Shown: positions 33,594 through 43,614 of the stretch, piece after piece
How the letters are laid out: the number at the start of each line of letters is the position of its first letter
Numbering within the stretch: position 1 is the first letter of the stretch
Notes under the pieces: generated by a model
The model's database searches: none
What the model saw: only the letters and a program-made list of their open reading frames with translations
What the model was told of the DNA's origin: nothing
Program-made: the position numbers and the translations under genes
From: Porphyrobacter sp. LM 6
GTDB taxonomy: Bacteria > Pseudomonadota > Alphaproteobacteria > Sphingomonadales > Sphingomonadaceae
Direction of reading: 5' to 3'
Length of the DNA stretch: 64,000 bases
Assembly: GCF_001720465.1 (NCBI RefSeq)
Contig: NZ_CP017113.1
Coordinates: 434,001 to 498,000, forward strand

Positions 33594-35717
33594 ATGGGCG
33601 GGGATCTTCTTTCAGCGATTGAACGCTACGCCGAAGCGGCGGGCCGGGCCTTGCCGCCTGATTGGGCGGCCGCGTGCGAGGTAGACACGCTGCCCGAAGG
33701 CGCCGAAGCGCTCGCCGAACTGCGCGTCGCGCTGGGTTGGGACGCGCCGCAAGCGATCATCGGACGCCCGCGCCCCGATGCCTTCCCGCTGCTGGTCCAC
33801 GATGCCGCGCTGGGATGGCAGGTCGCGCAGCAGTGGATCGGAGAGGACGAGCTGGCGCTGACCAGCGGTGCGAGCCTGACCTTCGACGAGGCGGGGCAGG
33901 CGTTTTTCCGGCTCGACTGGCGCGATCCGCTGGGCACGCCGGAGACGACCGCCTCGCAGGTATTCGTGCGCGCCATCGCCCGGCGCAGCCGTTCGCTGGT
34001 GCTGGCCGGCCTTGCGACGATTTTCGCCAACCTGCTCACGCTCGCCACCTCGCTTTACGCGATGCAGCTCTATGACCGGGTGATTCCGCTGGCGAGCTTC
34101 GACACGCTGGTCGTGTTGACGGTCGGGGTGATGTTCGCGCTGCTGCTTGACCTGGCGCTCAGGTCTCTGCGCGGGGTGCTGATCGAGGCCGAGGCGCAGG
34201 CGATCGACCGCGAGGTTTCGGAATTCTTCTTCGCCCGCACCCAGGCGATCCGGCTCGATGCGCGGCCCGGCGGGATCGGGACGATGGCGGCGCAGATCCA
34301 GGGGCAGGAACAGATCCGGCAGGTGATGTCGGCGAGTTCGCTGTTCGTCATCACCGATCTGCCCTTCGCGGTGCTGTTCATCATCGTGGTGCTGGGGATC
34401 GGCGGGCCGCTGGCGCTGGTGCCGGTGATCAGCTTCCCGATCGCGATCGGCATGGCGCTGCTGTTCGCGCGCATTATCCGCACCAATTCCGCCCGCGCGC
34501 AGGTGACCGGCACCCGCAAGAACGGGATGCTGGTCGAGATGCTCGACGCGTCCGAAACGCTCAAGGCCAACCTCGGCGGCTGGCACATGCTGGCGCGCTG
34601 GAACCGGCTGATCCGCGAGATCCACCATTACGAGGACCCGGTGAAGCGCGCTTCGGCAGTGTCGGGCGCGCTGTTCTCGACGATGCAGCAGATCACCTAC
34701 ACCATCGTGCTGGCGTACGGCGCCTATCTCGCGGCGACCGGCGCGATCACGACCGGCGCGCTGCTCGCCTGTTCGATCATTGTCGGACGCATCAATGGTC
34801 CCCTCGTCGCGCAATTGCCCGGATTGATCGTGCAATGGGGCTATGCCCGCTCGTCGCTGAAGGGGCTCGATATGCTGCTGCGCTATCCGGTCGAAAAGAC
34901 CGCCGCGCGGGGCGGGCTGCGGCCCGGCAAGCTCGGCGGTGCGCTGGTGGTGGACGGGGTGCGCTTCGCCTATCGCGGCGGGCCGGACGTGCTGGGCATC
35001 GAGCGGTTGCAGATTGCGCCGGGCGAGAAGGTGGCGGTGATCGGCGGGATCGGTGCGGGCAAATCGACGCTGCTGCGCCTGCTCGCCGGGCTCTACACGC
35101 CCACGGCGGGCAACATCACGCTGGGCGGTCTCGATTGCACGCAAATCGCCGAGGATACGCTGCGCCGCCATGTCGGCTACCATTCGCAGAATGCGCGGCT
35201 GGTGGGCGGTTCCTTGCGTGAGAGCCTCACCATGGGGCTGGCCGGGATCAGCGACGATGCACTGATCCGCGTGGCGCAGGCGACCGGGCTGGAGGCCTTG
35301 TTTGCAGGCGGCAGCCGCGGGCTCGATGCCGCGCTGGAAGAAGGCGGAGCGGGGCTTTCGGGCGGGCAGCGCGCGCTGGTCGGGCTCAACCGGCTGATCC
35401 ATGCCGCGCCTGCGGTCTGGCTGCTTGACGAGCCCACCGCCGCGCTTGATGCGGCAAGCGAGAAGTCGGTGCTCGATGCCATCTTCGCCGGCCTTGGCCG
35501 CGAGACGATCATGGTGATGGCGACCCACAAGCTGCCGCTGCTCGACCGCTTTGACCGGGTCATCGTGATGGCCCGCGGGGCGATCATCAGCAATGAACCG
35601 AGGGAGGAATTCCTGCGCAAGATCAGGGAGTTCTCCAGCGCGCCGCGGCCTGGCGGCGATAACCTCGTCAGCACCCGGATCACGCCGGGCGGTCTCAGGC
35701 CGGGAGGCGGATCGTGA
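33594..35717 (+). CDS. Type I secretion ABC transporter (permease-ATPase fusion)
   Basis: A 707-residue exporter. Residues 1-120 form a degenerate C39-peptidase-like domain without the catalytic Cys, as in transporters that take RTX cargo without cleaving a leader. Residues ~130-420 hold the six-helix permease. The ATPase has Walker A GGIGAGKST, the signature LSGGQRALVGLNR and Walker B VWLLDEPTAALD. ATG 33594 was chosen; a TTG lies three codons upstream. It lies 15 bp after the TolC gene and overlaps hlyD by four bases. Confidence 0.93.
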   Translation: MGGDLLSAIERYAEAAGRALPPDWAAACEVDTLPEGAEALAELRVALGWDAPQAIIGRPRPDAFPLLVHDAALGWQVAQQWIGEDELALTSGASLTFDEAGQAFFRLDWRDPLGTPETTASQVFVRAIARRSRSLVLAGLATIFANLLTLATSLYAMQLYDRVIPLASFDTLVVLTVGVMFALLLDLALRSLRGVLIEAEAQAIDREVSEFFFARTQAIRLDARPGGIGTMAAQIQGQEQIRQVMSASSLFVITDLPFAVLFIIVVLGIGGPLALVPVISFPIAIGMALLFARIIRTNSARAQVTGTRKNGMLVEMLDASETLKANLGGWHMLARWNRLIREIHHYEDPVKRASAVSGALFSTMQQITYTIVLAYGAYLAATGAITTGALLACSIIVGRINGPLVAQLPGLIVQWGYARSSLKGLDMLLRYPVEKTAARGGLRPGKLGGALVVDGVRFAYRGGPDVLGIERLQIAPGEKVAVIGGIGAGKSTLLRLLAGLYTPTAGNITLGGLDCTQIAEDTLRRHVGYHSQNARLVGGSLRESLTMGLAGISDDALIRVAQATGLEALFAGGSRGLDAALEEGGAGLSGGQRALVGLNRLIHAAPAVWLLDEPTAALDAASEKSVLDAIFAGLGRETIMVMATHKLPLLDRFDRVIVMARGAIISNEPREEFLRKIREFSSAPRPGGDNLVSTRITPGGLRPGGGS

Positions 35718-36868
35718 AAAGTCTCTTGCGGCCCGCCGGGCTGATCATCCTTGCCATCTGCGCCGCGATTGCCGGCTTCATCGGCTGGTCGCTGTGGGCC
35801 GAGCTCGATCAGGTCGCCCGCGCACCCGGACGCGTGGTGCCGTTTGCGCGGGTGCAGATCGTGCAGAGCGAGCAGGACGGCGCGATTGCCCGCATCGCGG
35901 TGCGCGAAGGCGCGCGGGTGAAGAAGGGCGACCTCCTGATCGCGCTCGACACGGTGCAGCTCGAAGCGGCCGTGCGCGAGACGCGGCTCAAGGTCGCAGG
36001 GCTCGAAAGCCGGATGGCGCGGATCGAGGCGGAACTTTACCAGCGGCCGCTCAGCTTCCCCGCCTCGCTGGCCGACTTCCCCGAATTCACCGCCAACCAG
36101 CGCCAGCTCTATAACCAGCGCCGTGCGAGCCTCGACAACGATCTGTCGACGCTGCGTTCGCTGGCGAAGCTCCAGCAGCAGGAGCTCGATCTCAACCTGC
36201 CGCTGCTCGAGACCGGCGATGTCGCGCGCTCCGAGATCATCGCCATGCGCCAGCGGGTGGTCGAGACCGAAGGGCGGATCAACAACCGCCGCGGCGATTA
36301 CCTGCGCGAATTGCAGGGCGAGTTCACCAGCACCGAAGAACAGCTCGCCGCAGCACGCGAACAGCTGGCACGGGCCGAGGATAGCCTCGCCGCATCCCGC
36401 CTGACCGCGCCAACCGACGGGATCGTCAAGAACGTGCGGATCACTACCATCGGCGGCGTGGTGCGCGCGGGCGAGGAAGTGCTCCAGATCGTGCCGGCCG
36501 GGCGCAAACTGATCGTTGAAAGCCGCGTGTCCCCGCGTGACATCGCTTTCGTGAAGGTCGGCCAGAAGGCGCGGGTCAACTTCGATGCCTTCGATAATGC
36601 GATCTACGGATCGGCCAGCGGCAAGGTGGTGTTCGTCAGCCCCGACACCATCGTCGAAACCGCGCCTGACGGATCGAGCCAGGCCTATTACCGGGTGAAC
36701 CTCGAGGTCGACACCGGCACGATGGAAAAGGATGCCGGCAGCGTGCCGGTGGACCTGCAACCGGGTATGACCACCAGCGCGGAAATCCTCACCGGCAAAT
36801 CGACCGTGTGGAATTACCTCACCAAGCCGATCTTCAAGACCGTGTCGCAGTCGATGCAGGAGCAATAG
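35714..36868 (+). CDS. HlyD family type I secretion periplasmic adaptor
   Basis: A 384-residue membrane-fusion protein. One N-terminal transmembrane helix (AGLIILAICAAIAGFIGWSLWAEL) is followed by a split lipoyl domain (GRVVPFARVQIVQSEQDGAIARI and LTAPTDGIVKNV), a long coiled-coil hairpin (about 95-235) and a beta-barrel domain ending in the HlyD signature region TSAEILTGKSTVWNYLTKP. GTG start, GTGA overlap with the ABC gene. It bridges the inner-membrane transporter and the TolC channel. Confidence 0.93.
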   Translation: MKSLLRPAGLIILAICAAIAGFIGWSLWAELDQVARAPGRVVPFARVQIVQSEQDGAIARIAVREGARVKKGDLLIALDTVQLEAAVRETRLKVAGLESRMARIEAELYQRPLSFPASLADFPEFTANQRQLYNQRRASLDNDLSTLRSLAKLQQQELDLNLPLLETGDVARSEIIAMRQRVVETEGRINNRRGDYLRELQGEFTSTEEQLAAAREQLARAEDSLAASRLTAPTDGIVKNVRITTIGGVVRAGEEVLQIVPAGRKLIVESRVSPRDIAFVKVGQKARVNFDAFDNAIYGSASGKVVFVSPDTIVETAPDGSSQAYYRVNLEVDTGTMEKDAGSVPVDLQPGMTTSAEILTGKSTVWNYLTKPIFKTVSQSMQEQ

Positions 36869-36966
36869 GCGGGCACCTTTTTCGTCTTCACCAAGCCGCT
36901 GAAACCGCATAGAAGTCCGATGCTTTTCGCCGGAATTGGGGCCGTGCGGGGCATGGAGAGTCGCAG

Positions 36967-39900
36967 ATGCCCACCATCAACGGAACCACCGGCAACGACG
37001 TGCTGCCCGGCACCCAGGCGGATGACACGATCAACGGCGGGGCTGGCAACGACACCATCGTCGATCGCTATGGCGATGACGTCATCGACGGCGGTGATGG
37101 CGACGATGTGATCGTCGACGAGGGTGGCAGCAACACCATCCGGGGCGGCAACGGCAACGACCGCATCACATTCAGCGACGTCTATTCGCTGCCCGGCAGC
37201 ACCATCGGGAACCCGGCGCGCACCAACCTGATCGAGGGCGGGGCGGGCAACGACTTCGTCACGGTTGGCCGCCTGACGCGCGGTGCGTTGACCGTCGATC
37301 TGGGCGAGGGTGACGATATTCTGCGGATCACCAGCCTGATCCCCGACATTGCGGTCTTCCGGCTCGGCGCGGGCCGTGACACGGTCCTGCTGACTTATGA
37401 CTTTGGCGATACCGTCAGGGCCAATCTTGGCATCCTGACGATTGCCGATTTCACCGCGGGCGATGCGGGCGATATCCTCAACCTCGGCGAGATGGTGCGC
37501 GGGCTGTTCAGCAGTCCTTCGGTATTCGCCGCCTTTGACGGCGCCAACCCCTTTGCCAATGGCGTGCTGCGCTTGGTGCAGGACGGCGCAGATACGCTGA
37601 TCCAGCTCGATTACGATGGCTCCAAGAGCAACATAACTGCACCCTTCACCATCATCCGGCTCGAAAACGTCGTCGCCACATCGCTCACGGCTGCGAACTT
37701 CTCCGGCCTCAATCCGGCTGGCGGCGCGCCCGCGCTGCCGACGGTTGGTGGCACGGCTGGCGACGATCTGATCTTCGGCCCGTCATCGGGCGCGATCATC
37801 AACGGCGGTGATGGCCGGGACGAGATCATCGGCGGCTTCCGCGCCGACGAGATCAATGGCGGCAGCGGCAATGACATCATCGATGGCGGTGCGGGGGCCG
37901 ACGTGCTGCGCGGCGGTGATGGCGACGACACGATTACCGACCAATGGGGCAATGACACCATTGAAGGCGGCATCGGCAATGACCGCATCCTGATTTACCG
38001 CCCGGGTATCTCCGGGGTCGACACGGTGCTCAACGAAACCGTGACGGTCAATGCCGGCGACGGCAACGACTATGTCCGCCTCGAACTCGACCGCCGCGAT
38101 TTCGCTCCGCTCACCCAGCGCACGCTTCACGGGATCGTCGATCTCGGCGCGGGCGATGACGTGATCGAACTCGTGGCGCCGAGCTACAATATCCTGTTGC
38201 CGACGGCGCAGATCACTCTCGGCACCGGGCGCGACCGCGTGATTGTGGACACCCGCGCACCGCAACTGGGAATGTCGGTCACGATCACCGATTTTGCTGC
38301 GGGCAACAGCGGCGATATTCTCGAAGTTGCGGTGCCGATCGGCCTTGCCCCGGCGTGGAACCGGGTCAGCAACCCCTTTGCCAGCGGACACCTGTTCCTC
38401 CAGCAGGACGGCGCGGACACGCTGGTGCGGTTCGACTATGACGGTACCGGCGGCGGCAGCGGTGATGGCTATCACTTCACGCTGGTGCGGCTCGTCGGCG
38501 TCACCGCAGCGAGCCTGACGGCGGCGAACTTCAACGGCTACGACCCCACCGGCGCGACCTCGTCCTTCCAGATCCGCGCGGGCACTTCGGGCAATGACGA
38601 ACTGACTGGCTCGTTCGGCAATGACCTGATCGAGGGCGGGGACGGCGATGACGTCATCACCGAGGTCTATGGCGGCTCCGATACGCTGCGCGGCGGCAAC
38701 GGCAACGACACCATCCGCGTGGCGACGCTCTATTCGCCCACGTCCGATACGGTGACGATCAGCGGCGATGCCGGCAATGATCTGGTCGATTTCAGCCTCA
38801 GCACGACCTCAGGGCTCACCTATGCCGCCAATATCGATCTCGGCATCGGCGATGATCGGCTGATCCTGCGCTCAGCCCCAAGCGGCGGGATGGTGATCAC
38901 GTTGGGGGCGGGGCGCGATGTGATCGAGCTTGCGCCGGGCCTTGCCGGCACTTCGGTTGGTGCCATCACCATTACCGACTTCCAGACCGGAAATAGCGGC
39001 GATCTGCTCGACTGGAACCTGTTTGCCGAAAGCGATCTGTCGATCGACGCGGACACCGATTTCGAGGGCTTCGTGCAGGAGCATATGCGGCTGCTGCAGG
39101 TCGGCAACGACACCCACTTGCAGATATCCGAAGTCGGCTACAGCCAGCAGTTCGTGACGCTCGCGGTGTTCCAGAACACCGTGGCGACCAGCTTTACTGC
39201 GGCCAATCTCGGCTTCGATCCCAACCATGCAACATTGCTCGGCACGGCGGCGGGAGAAACGCTTGGCGGCACCGCCAATCTCGACATCATCTGGGCTGGC
39301 GAGGGCAATGACACGATCAACGGGCTGGTCGGCGATGATCGCCTCTATGGCGAAGCGGGCACTGACATCATCAACGGCGGCGACGGAAATGATTTCATTC
39401 GCGGCGGGCTTGGTGACGACACGCTGAACGGGAACGATGGTGACGATACGATCGACTCCGGTGGCGGGCGCGATGGCGTGTTCGGCGGCGGCGGAAATGA
39501 CATCATCGACGATTTTGGCGGGATTGACGATATCGATGCAGGTTCGGGTAACGACCGCGTCAACGTCAGTCTGACTTTCGCATTGACCGCCGATGGTGGC
39601 GGCATTGCACCCGGCAGAGTCATCGCTGGCGATGGCAATGATGTGGTCACCATAACCGATGCATTTTTGGGGACGAGCAACCCGCCGGAAGGCGCGACCC
39701 CCTATTCGGTCGATCTCGGCGCGGGGGACGATCTTCTGATCACTGACGGGCATTTCGGGCGGATCACGCTCGGCGCCGGACGCGATGTGGTCCAGTTTGT
39801 CGAAGGCGTCGACAGCTACGGGTCGGTCATCACCGACTTCGCAACCGGAGCGACAGGGGACCGGATCGATCTCACCGGATTGCTCGGCTTTTCGATCGAC

Positions 39901-42240
39901 GTTTTCGACCGCACCTTGATCGACCTGCTTCGGCTCGGCGGCAATCCGTTTGAGCTAGGCATCTACGAGCTGCGTCAGGTCGGCAGTGACGTGCAGCTGA
40001 TCCTGAGCCCGTCAGTCAGCGGCGATTATGTCGAACAGCTGGTGATGACCTTCCAGAACACGCAGGTCTCTGCCTTCACGGCCGAGAATTTCTCCGGCTT
40101 CGATCCGCACGCTGTCCCGCTCGTCCCGCGCTACATTTACGAGAACACCACCATCGGCACCGGCGAGTCGCTGTCGCTCGTCAACATCACCCCCGACGGG
40201 CTGGTGTTGATGGGCGCGAATAGCGGTTTCGTTTACCGCGCAATCGACGATTCTGATTTCATCAACAATGGCAGCGTCACCACCATCGCCGACCGACCCG
40301 GATACGGCCTGCCGATCGGGTTCGGGGTGAGCCGGAGCTCCGCCCCCGGCGTGGATGCATGGTTCGTCAACAGCGCGACCGGCGAATTCATCGTCGCCGC
40401 CAACTTTGATGACGGTTCGGGCATCATCTCCTTCAGTGCCACGCAAGCCTTCGGTTTCTACGCCCCGCAGCAGGCGGTGCATTTCCGCAATGACGGCTAT
40501 TTCGAGGTCACTTCGGCCATCGGAAGTGCCTTCGGGGTGGTCACCGGTTTCGATACCACCACGACGCGGCAATTCGTCAACAACGGCACTTTGATCGCCG
40601 ATGGGGCCTATGGCGGCTTTGCAGTCGAACTGGGCTTTGCCGCCAGCTTCCTTAACACCGGAGCTATTGCGGCATTCGGTCTGGTCGAGGCGGTTGGCGT
40701 GCGTTGGAGCCAGTATGGCGGCGGCAGCTTTGTCAACTCGGGAACGATCTTCGCGCTCAACAGCCTCGATTCGCCGTTCTTCAGTGTCGGAGTGCTGCTG
40801 ATCGAGGTGCCCGACGCCAATGTCACCCCGCCGCGTGTGATCGAAAACAGCGGGATCATCTCCGCCGACATCGCGATCCTCTCGGCCGACGGCAGCCCGG
40901 CGGGGCAGGTCACCAACCACGTCCGCAATACCGGTCTGATCGAAGGTGCGATCCTGCTCGGCTTCGGCAATGACGCGGTGTTCAACAATGACGGCGGCGA
41001 AATCCGCGGTGCGGTGCTGCTCGAGGAAGGCAACGACCTTTACGATGGCATCGGCGGTACGCTGGTCGGCAGTGTGCGCGGCGGTCTGGGCGATGACACC
41101 TACCGCATTGACGATGCTGCGATCGACATCATCGAGAACGCGAGCGAAGGGACCGACACGGTCGAGATCGGGCGCGACTACACGCTGCGCGACAATTTCG
41201 AGGTTCTGCGCCTGCTGGGCAACGACGGGTTCTCGGGAACGGGCAACACACTCGACAACCAGCTCTTTGGGAATGCAGCCGGCAACCGCCTGACGGGCCT
41301 TGGCGGCAACGACACGATCAACGGCGGCAGCAATGTGGATACGGCGGTCGTGCGCGGTCTGCGCTCGGCCTATACCGTGACCCAGACCTCGACCGGCGTG
41401 TTCCAGGTGGTGGGGCCGGACGGGACGGATACGCTGACCGCGATCGAGTTCCTGCAGTTCGACGATCAGGTGCTTCGCTTGCGGCCCGGGACCGGAGTGA
41501 GCGTCAACTTCAACACTGCCGATCCCTCGGTATACCAGTCGGCGATGAACAATATCCGCGACTTTGACGGCAATGCGCTGGGCGGCAATGGCTCGTGGCT
41601 GCGGATCGGTTCGGCGGACGTGAACGGGGATGGCGACGTTGACCAGATCCTCGTCAACCGCACCATCGGACGGTTCGCCACCATCGGCACAGCCCCCGAT
41701 GGCCTCGTCTACTTCTCGGATCACAGCTGGGCGGGCGAGACGCGCGTGGCGGGGATCTATATCGATCCGCTGGTCGCTTCGGGGCAGGTGGTTGCAGGCA
41801 GCGCCAACGACAGCCAGCGCCGGTTCCAGAACGATCTCCAGATCGAGAACATCAACCGCGTGCTGGGTGCCAGCGACTACGACCGCGATGGCTTGCAGGA
41901 GGTCTACTTCGCGCTGACCGACGGGACGGCCTATCTGCGCGCGATCATGGAGGCTGACGGCAACATCCGCTACGCCAACTACCAGTCGCAGCAGGAGGTG
42001 ATCAACTACCTCACCGCCAACGGCTTTGGCCCGTCGACCTGGGCAGGCTGGTTCCCGCAACCCACCAGCGGCGAGGCGAGCCTGATCGGCGAGGATGATG
42101 CGAGCCTCGTCAAGGGCGATCCCGGATCAGACACGCTCGGCACCGGCGCGCTGGACGCAGGGCTGGCGGGCACCCCCCACAGCTTCCACCCGATGTTCAC
42201 CATCCCGACCGAAGTGCTCGCCCCCGAATTCTACGGGTAA
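36967..42240 (+). CDS. Large RTX-type calcium-binding protein, probable type I secretion cargo
   Basis: A 1757-residue acidic protein without a Sec signal. Residues 1-1048 are four tandem modules of 225-295 residues. Each has glycine-aspartate RTX nonapeptides (GGAGNDTI, GGDGDDVI), then LGAGRD, ITDF-x-TG-x2-GD, LRLxQDGADT and a closing TAANFSG-like motif. Residues ~1050-1355 are Asn-rich with NNGS/NSGT steps, likely a beta-helix. Residues ~1360-1460 have more RTX repeats, and ~1520-1690 an FG-GAP/VCBS-like segment (ADVNGDGDVDQIL). The last ~40 residues probably carry the secretion signal. No protease HExxH motif was found. GGAGAG precedes the ATG. It follows the TolC-ABC-HlyD operon by 98 bp. 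A surface adhesin or matrix role is inferred. Confidence 0.9.
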   Translation: MPTINGTTGNDVLPGTQADDTINGGAGNDTIVDRYGDDVIDGGDGDDVIVDEGGSNTIRGGNGNDRITFSDVYSLPGSTIGNPARTNLIEGGAGNDFVTVGRLTRGALTVDLGEGDDILRITSLIPDIAVFRLGAGRDTVLLTYDFGDTVRANLGILTIADFTAGDAGDILNLGEMVRGLFSSPSVFAAFDGANPFANGVLRLVQDGADTLIQLDYDGSKSNITAPFTIIRLENVVATSLTAANFSGLNPAGGAPALPTVGGTAGDDLIFGPSSGAIINGGDGRDEIIGGFRADEINGGSGNDIIDGGAGADVLRGGDGDDTITDQWGNDTIEGGIGNDRILIYRPGISGVDTVLNETVTVNAGDGNDYVRLELDRRDFAPLTQRTLHGIVDLGAGDDVIELVAPSYNILLPTAQITLGTGRDRVIVDTRAPQLGMSVTITDFAAGNSGDILEVAVPIGLAPAWNRVSNPFASGHLFLQQDGADTLVRFDYDGTGGGSGDGYHFTLVRLVGVTAASLTAANFNGYDPTGATSSFQIRAGTSGNDELTGSFGNDLIEGGDGDDVITEVYGGSDTLRGGNGNDTIRVATLYSPTSDTVTISGDAGNDLVDFSLSTTSGLTYAANIDLGIGDDRLILRSAPSGGMVITLGAGRDVIELAPGLAGTSVGAITITDFQTGNSGDLLDWNLFAESDLSIDADTDFEGFVQEHMRLLQVGNDTHLQISEVGYSQQFVTLAVFQNTVATSFTAANLGFDPNHATLLGTAAGETLGGTANLDIIWAGEGNDTINGLVGDDRLYGEAGTDIINGGDGNDFIRGGLGDDTLNGNDGDDTIDSGGGRDGVFGGGGNDIIDDFGGIDDIDAGSGNDRVNVSLTFALTADGGGIAPGRVIAGDGNDVVTITDAFLGTSNPPEGATPYSVDLGAGDDLLITDGHFGRITLGAGRDVVQFVEGVDSYGSVITDFATGATGDRIDLTGLLGFSIDVFDRTLIDLLRLGGNPFELGIYELRQVGSDVQLILSPSVSGDYVEQLVMTFQNTQVSAFTAENFSGFDPHAVPLVPRYIYENTTIGTGESLSLVNITPDGLVLMGANSGFVYRAIDDSDFINNGSVTTIADRPGYGLPIGFGVSRSSAPGVDAWFVNSATGEFIVAANFDDGSGIISFSATQAFGFYAPQQAVHFRNDGYFEVTSAIGSAFGVVTGFDTTTTRQFVNNGTLIADGAYGGFAVELGFAASFLNTGAIAAFGLVEAVGVRWSQYGGGSFVNSGTIFALNSLDSPFFSVGVLLIEVPDANVTPPRVIENSGIISADIAILSADGSPAGQVTNHVRNTGLIEGAILLGFGNDAVFNNDGGEIRGAVLLEEGNDLYDGIGGTLVGSVRGGLGDDTYRIDDAAIDIIENASEGTDTVEIGRDYTLRDNFEVLRLLGNDGFSGTGNTLDNQLFGNAAGNRLTGLGGNDTINGGSNVDTAVVRGLRSAYTVTQTSTGVFQVVGPDGTDTLTAIEFLQFDDQVLRLRPGTGVSVNFNTADPSVYQSAMNNIRDFDGNALGGNGSWLRIGSADVNGDGDVDQILVNRTIGRFATIGTAPDGLVYFSDHSWAGETRVAGIYIDPLVASGQVVAGSANDSQRRFQNDLQIENINRVLGASDYDRDGLQEVYFALTDGTAYLRAIMEADGNIRYANYQSQQEVINYLTANGFGPSTWAGWFPQPTSGEASLIGEDDASLVKGDPGSDTLGTGALDAGLAGTPHSFHPMFTIPTEVLAPEFYG

Positions 42241-42396
42241 GCGGGCAAATCGACCGACAGAACGTTGCCCGGCCGCGCCAGAAAGGTCGGCAATGGAGCG
42301 GATACGCTTGAATTGACGCGGTTACCTTGCAAGGATGCCGGCAGCCCTGATGCTCGCCGGGCTGCGGAGTAGCGACATGTCACGGCAGACTATGCG

Positions 42397-43614
42397 ATGA
42401 CGGCAGTCAGTCCGGCCGAGCGCGCCGGTGCCGCAATCACCGAACCGGTCCTGTTGGACGTGACGCGCCTCGTCGCCCGCGCCTGGTCGGGGCGGCACTC
42501 CACCGGGATTGACCGCGTATGCGCGGCCTATCTCGATCACTTCCGTCCGCATGCCCGCGCCGTGGTGCAGCATCGCGGGCTCATTCGCGCGCTGCCGCAT
42601 CGGGAATCCGCTGAACTGTTCACGCTGATTGAGGCTCCGCCTCGCGGGCGCCGCACTGCGCTTGCGCGGGTGCTCTCATCGGCCCTGCTGTCGGGGACGG
42701 CGGAGGCAGAGTTGTCCGGGCGCGCCTATCTCAATGTCGGCGATACCGACTTCGACTTGCGATCCCATCACCGCTGGGCCGAGCAGACCGGCGTCCGGCC
42801 CTTCTACTTCCTGCACGATCTCATTCCTGCGCTGAACCCCGCTTTTTCGCGCCCGCATGCGGTGAGGCGCCATCGCGGGCGTGTGCGCGGCGCGCTTGAG
42901 CATGGCGCGGGCGTGATTGTTGGCACCCAGGCGGTCCGGCAAGAGGTTGAAGCCTACGCCGCCGCGAATGGCTGGCCGTTGCCACCACTGGCAGTCGCAC
43001 CCCTTGCCGGAGCCGATTTCGCGCAGATGCCGGAGGTTCGGGCCGAGGAACAGGCGCCATTCTTCCTGTGCGTCGGCACGATCGAGCCACGCAAGAACCA
43101 CCGCCTGCTGTTTGCCGTCTGGGAGCAATTGGCTGCCCGCTTGGGGGCGGAAACCCCTAAGCTCATCATAGCCGGCCAGACCGGGCCGATGACCGGCGAC
43201 CTGCTCGCACCGCTCGCAAACCTCGCGCCGCATATCGAACATCGCCCGTCGTGCAGCGACGCCGAACTGGCCGATCTGATGCGCGGCGCGCGCGCTGTGC
43301 TGATGCCGAGCCTTGCAGAGGGCTTCGGCTTGCCCGTGGTCGAGGCGCTGCAATGCGGTACCCCCGTCATCGCCAGCGCCTTGCCAGTCTTTGCGGAAAT
43401 CGGGCAAGGTGCAACGCGGCTGGTCGATCCGCGTGACAGCGCCGCCTGGGAGCAGGCGGTCTGCGCCGCAGTTCACGCGCCGTCGCGCAAGACCGGCCCC
43501 GTACCGGGTTTCGTCCCGCCACGCTGGCAGGACCATTTTGAAGTCGTCGAGCGTTTCATTGCCAGCCGGGTGCCCTGTGCCCAATCCTCCAGCAAAAGAG
43601 TTCTTGCCGCGTGA
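42397..43614 (+). CDS. Glycosyltransferase family 4, capsule cluster
   Basis: A 405-residue GT-B enzyme. It opens with VLLDVTRLVARAWSGRHSTG, followed by GIDRVCAAYLDHF, the pattern of mannosyl- and other transferases in capsule and O-antigen loci. The C-terminal half has FLCVGTIEPRKNHRLLFAVW and MPSLAEGFGLPVVEALQCG. Its stop overlaps the KpsE-like gene (GTGA), so it belongs to the export operon. Donor and acceptor sugars are unknown. The 156-bp gap after the RTX gene shows no clear terminator. Confidence 0.88.
   Translation: MTAVSPAERAGAAITEPVLLDVTRLVARAWSGRHSTGIDRVCAAYLDHFRPHARAVVQHRGLIRALPHRESAELFTLIEAPPRGRRTALARVLSSALLSGTAEAELSGRAYLNVGDTDFDLRSHHRWAEQTGVRPFYFLHDLIPALNPAFSRPHAVRRHRGRVRGALEHGAGVIVGTQAVRQEVEAYAAANGWPLPPLAVAPLAGADFAQMPEVRAEEQAPFFLCVGTIEPRKNHRLLFAVWEQLAARLGAETPKLIIAGQTGPMTGDLLAPLANLAPHIEHRPSCSDAELADLMRGARAVLMPSLAEGFGLPVVEALQCGTPVIASALPVFAEIGQGATRLVDPRDSAAWEQAVCAAVHAPSRKTGPVPGFVPPRWQDHFEVVERFIASRVPCAQSSSKRVLAA

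Noticed and set aside
36967..39500. Repeated GGCGGCAACGGCAACGAC-like strings resembling a repeat array
   Set aside because: They encode RTX nonapeptides in frame and have no constant repeat-spacer spacing, so this is not a CRISPR array.
40012..42060. 682-codon minus-strand open frame opposite the RTX gene
   Set aside because: Mirror of the repetitive RTX coding sequence; composition reflects the complementary codons and no start signal or family is visible.
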